Below, in pieces: positions 43,066 through 44,826 of a DNA stretch of 44,826 bases (its first letter is position 1; every line of letters begins with the position of its first letter). This DNA comes from Blattamonas nauphoetae (Eukaryota; Preaxostyla; Oxymonadida), in assembly GCA_033064195.1 (NCBI GenBank), contig JARBJD010000472.1, positions 1-44,826 on the forward strand. The letters are read 5' to 3'. Both the position numbers and the translations under genes were made by a program. The notes under the pieces were generated by a model. The model worked only from the letters and a program-made list of their open reading frames with translations. It made no database searches and was not told the origin of the DNA.

Positions 43066-43338
43066 ATGAGTACACAAACACAGAAACTGAATAGGATGAT
43101 TCAAATTGATGGATACAGAATAACAAAAATAAGAGGTGATTGCACTGAGGAAACGATATGTTGATGCTTCCACTTCTCCTAATTCACTCTCGATTGATCA
43201 AAGATTATCAGACATTGAAGAATCAATTCGAACGTGACAGACACTCTCAGCATGAGGCTTGAAGTTTGACGAGACGATTGGCAACCTTATCCAAGAATTA
43301 ACGGACCCTTCTGATTAACCCATCTTTGTTGATCTCAT
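43066..43338. other. Gap between convergent Polinton genes
   Basis: No recognisable gene. The ATPase region and the integrase side converge here. Confidence 0.35.
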
Positions 43339-44066
43339 TCAGTGCTCTCCATCAGTGTTGTATCGAAGAATGACTGCTTCACACTTTTGTTTCCGTTGAT
43401 AGACATTCCAGAAGTGTCGAATATCAATTGGTGAGTTCAACTGAGGATAGACTCGACTGATTCGTTCTTTGTTGAATCCTCCAAAGATCCACATTGAATC
43501 AATGTTTGACTTCATGTCTGCTGACAAACTGAAGAGCTCATGCATCGTCAGAAAGAAAGTGAATTTCGGTTGTCGATTCTCCAGTATAAGTCCATCATTG
43601 TCATTCTATTTTTGATGTTCTTCGTTCACCTAAGATTCTACGACAGTCATCAAGAAGGATAATCGTTTGGAGATTCTTCACTGAGAAGTCATCAATGTAA
43701 AGTGAGTCAAAGAGATCCTCTCTGCATTCATCAGTGATTCTATTCTGCCATTGATTGTCAATAATCTCTTCATACGCAGCTTTGATTCAGAGAGTTCCAA
43801 CAGAAATGGAAGTGCATCATCGTATTTGACTTTCACATAAGGAACGTTCAGTATTGGTTTGAATTTATCGAAGGTTGATCAATGTTCTTATCAGTGACGA
43901 AGACAAAGATGAAACAATTCATTTCTGACCTGAACATTTTGGAGTTTGGCAACTTCTCGAAGAGCATTAAATGTTTTCCACTTCCTCTATTTCCAACAAG
44001 GACATTAACACTATTGCGATTGAAATTCAAGTCTGGATGTATTTGTGATTGCACTTCATGAGACAC
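43339..44066 (-). pseudogene. Polinton FtsK/HerA-type packaging ATPase region, fossil
   Basis: On the minus strand: VNVLVGNRGSGKHLMLFEKL is the P-loop and a TIILLDDCRRIL-like block (about 43670-43635) is the Walker B region, followed by DMKSNIDSMWIFGGFNKERI. This fits the genome-packaging ATPase of Polintons and adenovirus-like viruses. It looks broken, with several breaks. Confidence 0.7.
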
Positions 44067-44227
44067 ATCCTACTAGAAGCTTCACTCAGTTTTGCATTCA
44101 CATATGCTGTTAGAGACAGGGTTCCACCCTCCGCGAAACCTCCGTTTAGCCATATTCGATTTGTTCATTTGTGATTTAACTCTAATTAAAATATACTTTG
44201 GTTTTTTATTTTGTATGAAAACAAACA

Positions 44228-44826
44228 ATGTCACAAAAGATAGTGTACGTTCAACCACAAAGAAAAGCACAAGCGAAGAAACCAAAATGAGATACGGACC
44301 GAGACTAAAGCAGCATTGAAACGAATCTATGCCGACGATGATATTCAAACCAGACGCAATGATGTTCTGTGTAGTCTTCCATCAGCACGTGAGTATATTA
44401 CGAGAACTGGACGAAATTGACTGCGAAAATAGAACAATATGGACAAGTTCCTGATGTGATGGTCTACGATAATGATACTGAGATTTGATTGCAGTCAATG
44501 GTGCCATGCTAACTCCATACAACATAGACCAGTCAAAGAGACATACTACGCAATGAATCCAACACCAGATATGCGAAGACTGAAACCATACACATCATTC
44601 AATCAAGAAATGGAAGGAAAATCAAAGCGGTGCACAGGAATTTCCTCAAGAATGGAACATACGATTTACCAACCAATTATTGAGACATCAGCTATGAAGA
44701 GATGAAGACCAAACGATCTCAACAACCATATGCAATAATGAAGAAAGTTGTTGGCGACTCACATGACAGCGCATTGGGAATAACCTCGCAAGTCAAGGAA
44801 ACCCCGCAAACTTGGAGAAACATGTA
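44228..44826 (+). pseudogene. Rightward Polinton gene region, partial, unknown
   Basis: ATG at 44228 follows TTTTTTATTTTGTATG, a weaker version of the start motif. The first residues, MSQKIVYVQPQRKAQAKKPK, are basic. The rest, to the window edge, holds coding-like pieces such as YYAMNPTPDMRRLKPYTSF. It looks broken and runs off the window. By position next to the ATPase it may be a virion-protein or protease gene, but no family motif is visible. Confidence 0.35.

Larger units (their letters stand above)
32994..44826. mobile_element. Polinton/Maverick element, fossil, truncated by the window end
   Basis: The element carries protein-primed DNA polymerase B, a retroviral-type integrase and an FtsK/HerA-type packaging ATPase, the defining Polinton set, together with several small unknown genes. 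Most genes read rightward and the ATPase leftward. No capsid gene is recognisable inside the window; one may lie beyond the right edge. The left end is near 32750-33000 and its terminal repeat was not identified. Codon use is AT-richer than in the host genes and no introns are seen. It looks broken, with several breaks over the visible 11.8 kb. Because the gene blocks remain clear, I judge it fairly young. Confidence 0.9.

Overview
This is a nuclear window from a microbial eukaryote. Several genes are cut by GT-AG introns, most only 31-43 nt long, and the long genes use the standard code. The gene families (coiled-coil SPRY proteins, fragments carrying the phrase VRMEVDLDSTPRTVQFFVNG, single-pass receptor-like pseudokinases, and a protein with the phrase DDPSFPDLIL) look to me like families of oxymonad flagellates (Preaxostyla, e.g. 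Blattamonas or Monocercomonoides). That assignment is from memory and unchecked.

Layout. 1-1250 is a 27-bp minisatellite. 1611-6361 holds decayed minus-strand host genes; one is split by a 1.48-kb Mutator-like element with a 10-bp target duplication (1820-3298), and a 688-bp foldback element lies beside it. 7070-9389 is a GC-richer decayed plus-strand gene. 9736-13716 holds two tandem minus-strand SPRY genes with a pogo-like DNA transposon (10855-12471) inserted between them. 13915-15393 is a small membrane-protein gene with an 841-bp foldback element inside its coding sequence. 16188-20834 is an intact four-exon ABCC-type ABC transporter. 21111-24399 is an intact four-exon prominin-like five-pass membrane protein with two 31-nt introns. 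24826-26170 holds two tail-to-tail SPRY-type gene fragments and 26378-26460 a tRNA-like Pol III unit. 27516-28601 is the membrane and cytoplasmic part of a receptor-like pseudokinase, cut off by repeat DNA.

From 28602 to the window end the DNA is almost all mobile: a DIRS-like tyrosine-recombinase retrotransposon fossil on the minus strand (about 29346-32747) with a smaller nested insertion, then a Polinton/Maverick fossil (about 33000 to the edge) with protein-primed DNA polymerase B, retroviral-type integrase, packaging ATPase and two related small proteins. Three Polinton reading frames start a few bases after the identical 15-mer ATTTTTTAATTTGTA, a probable element-specific promoter or initiator.

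The best candidates for something undescribed are this Polinton start motif with its repeat-protein pair, the prominin-like protein and very short introns in this lineage, and several insertions whose empty sites can be read directly from the sequence.
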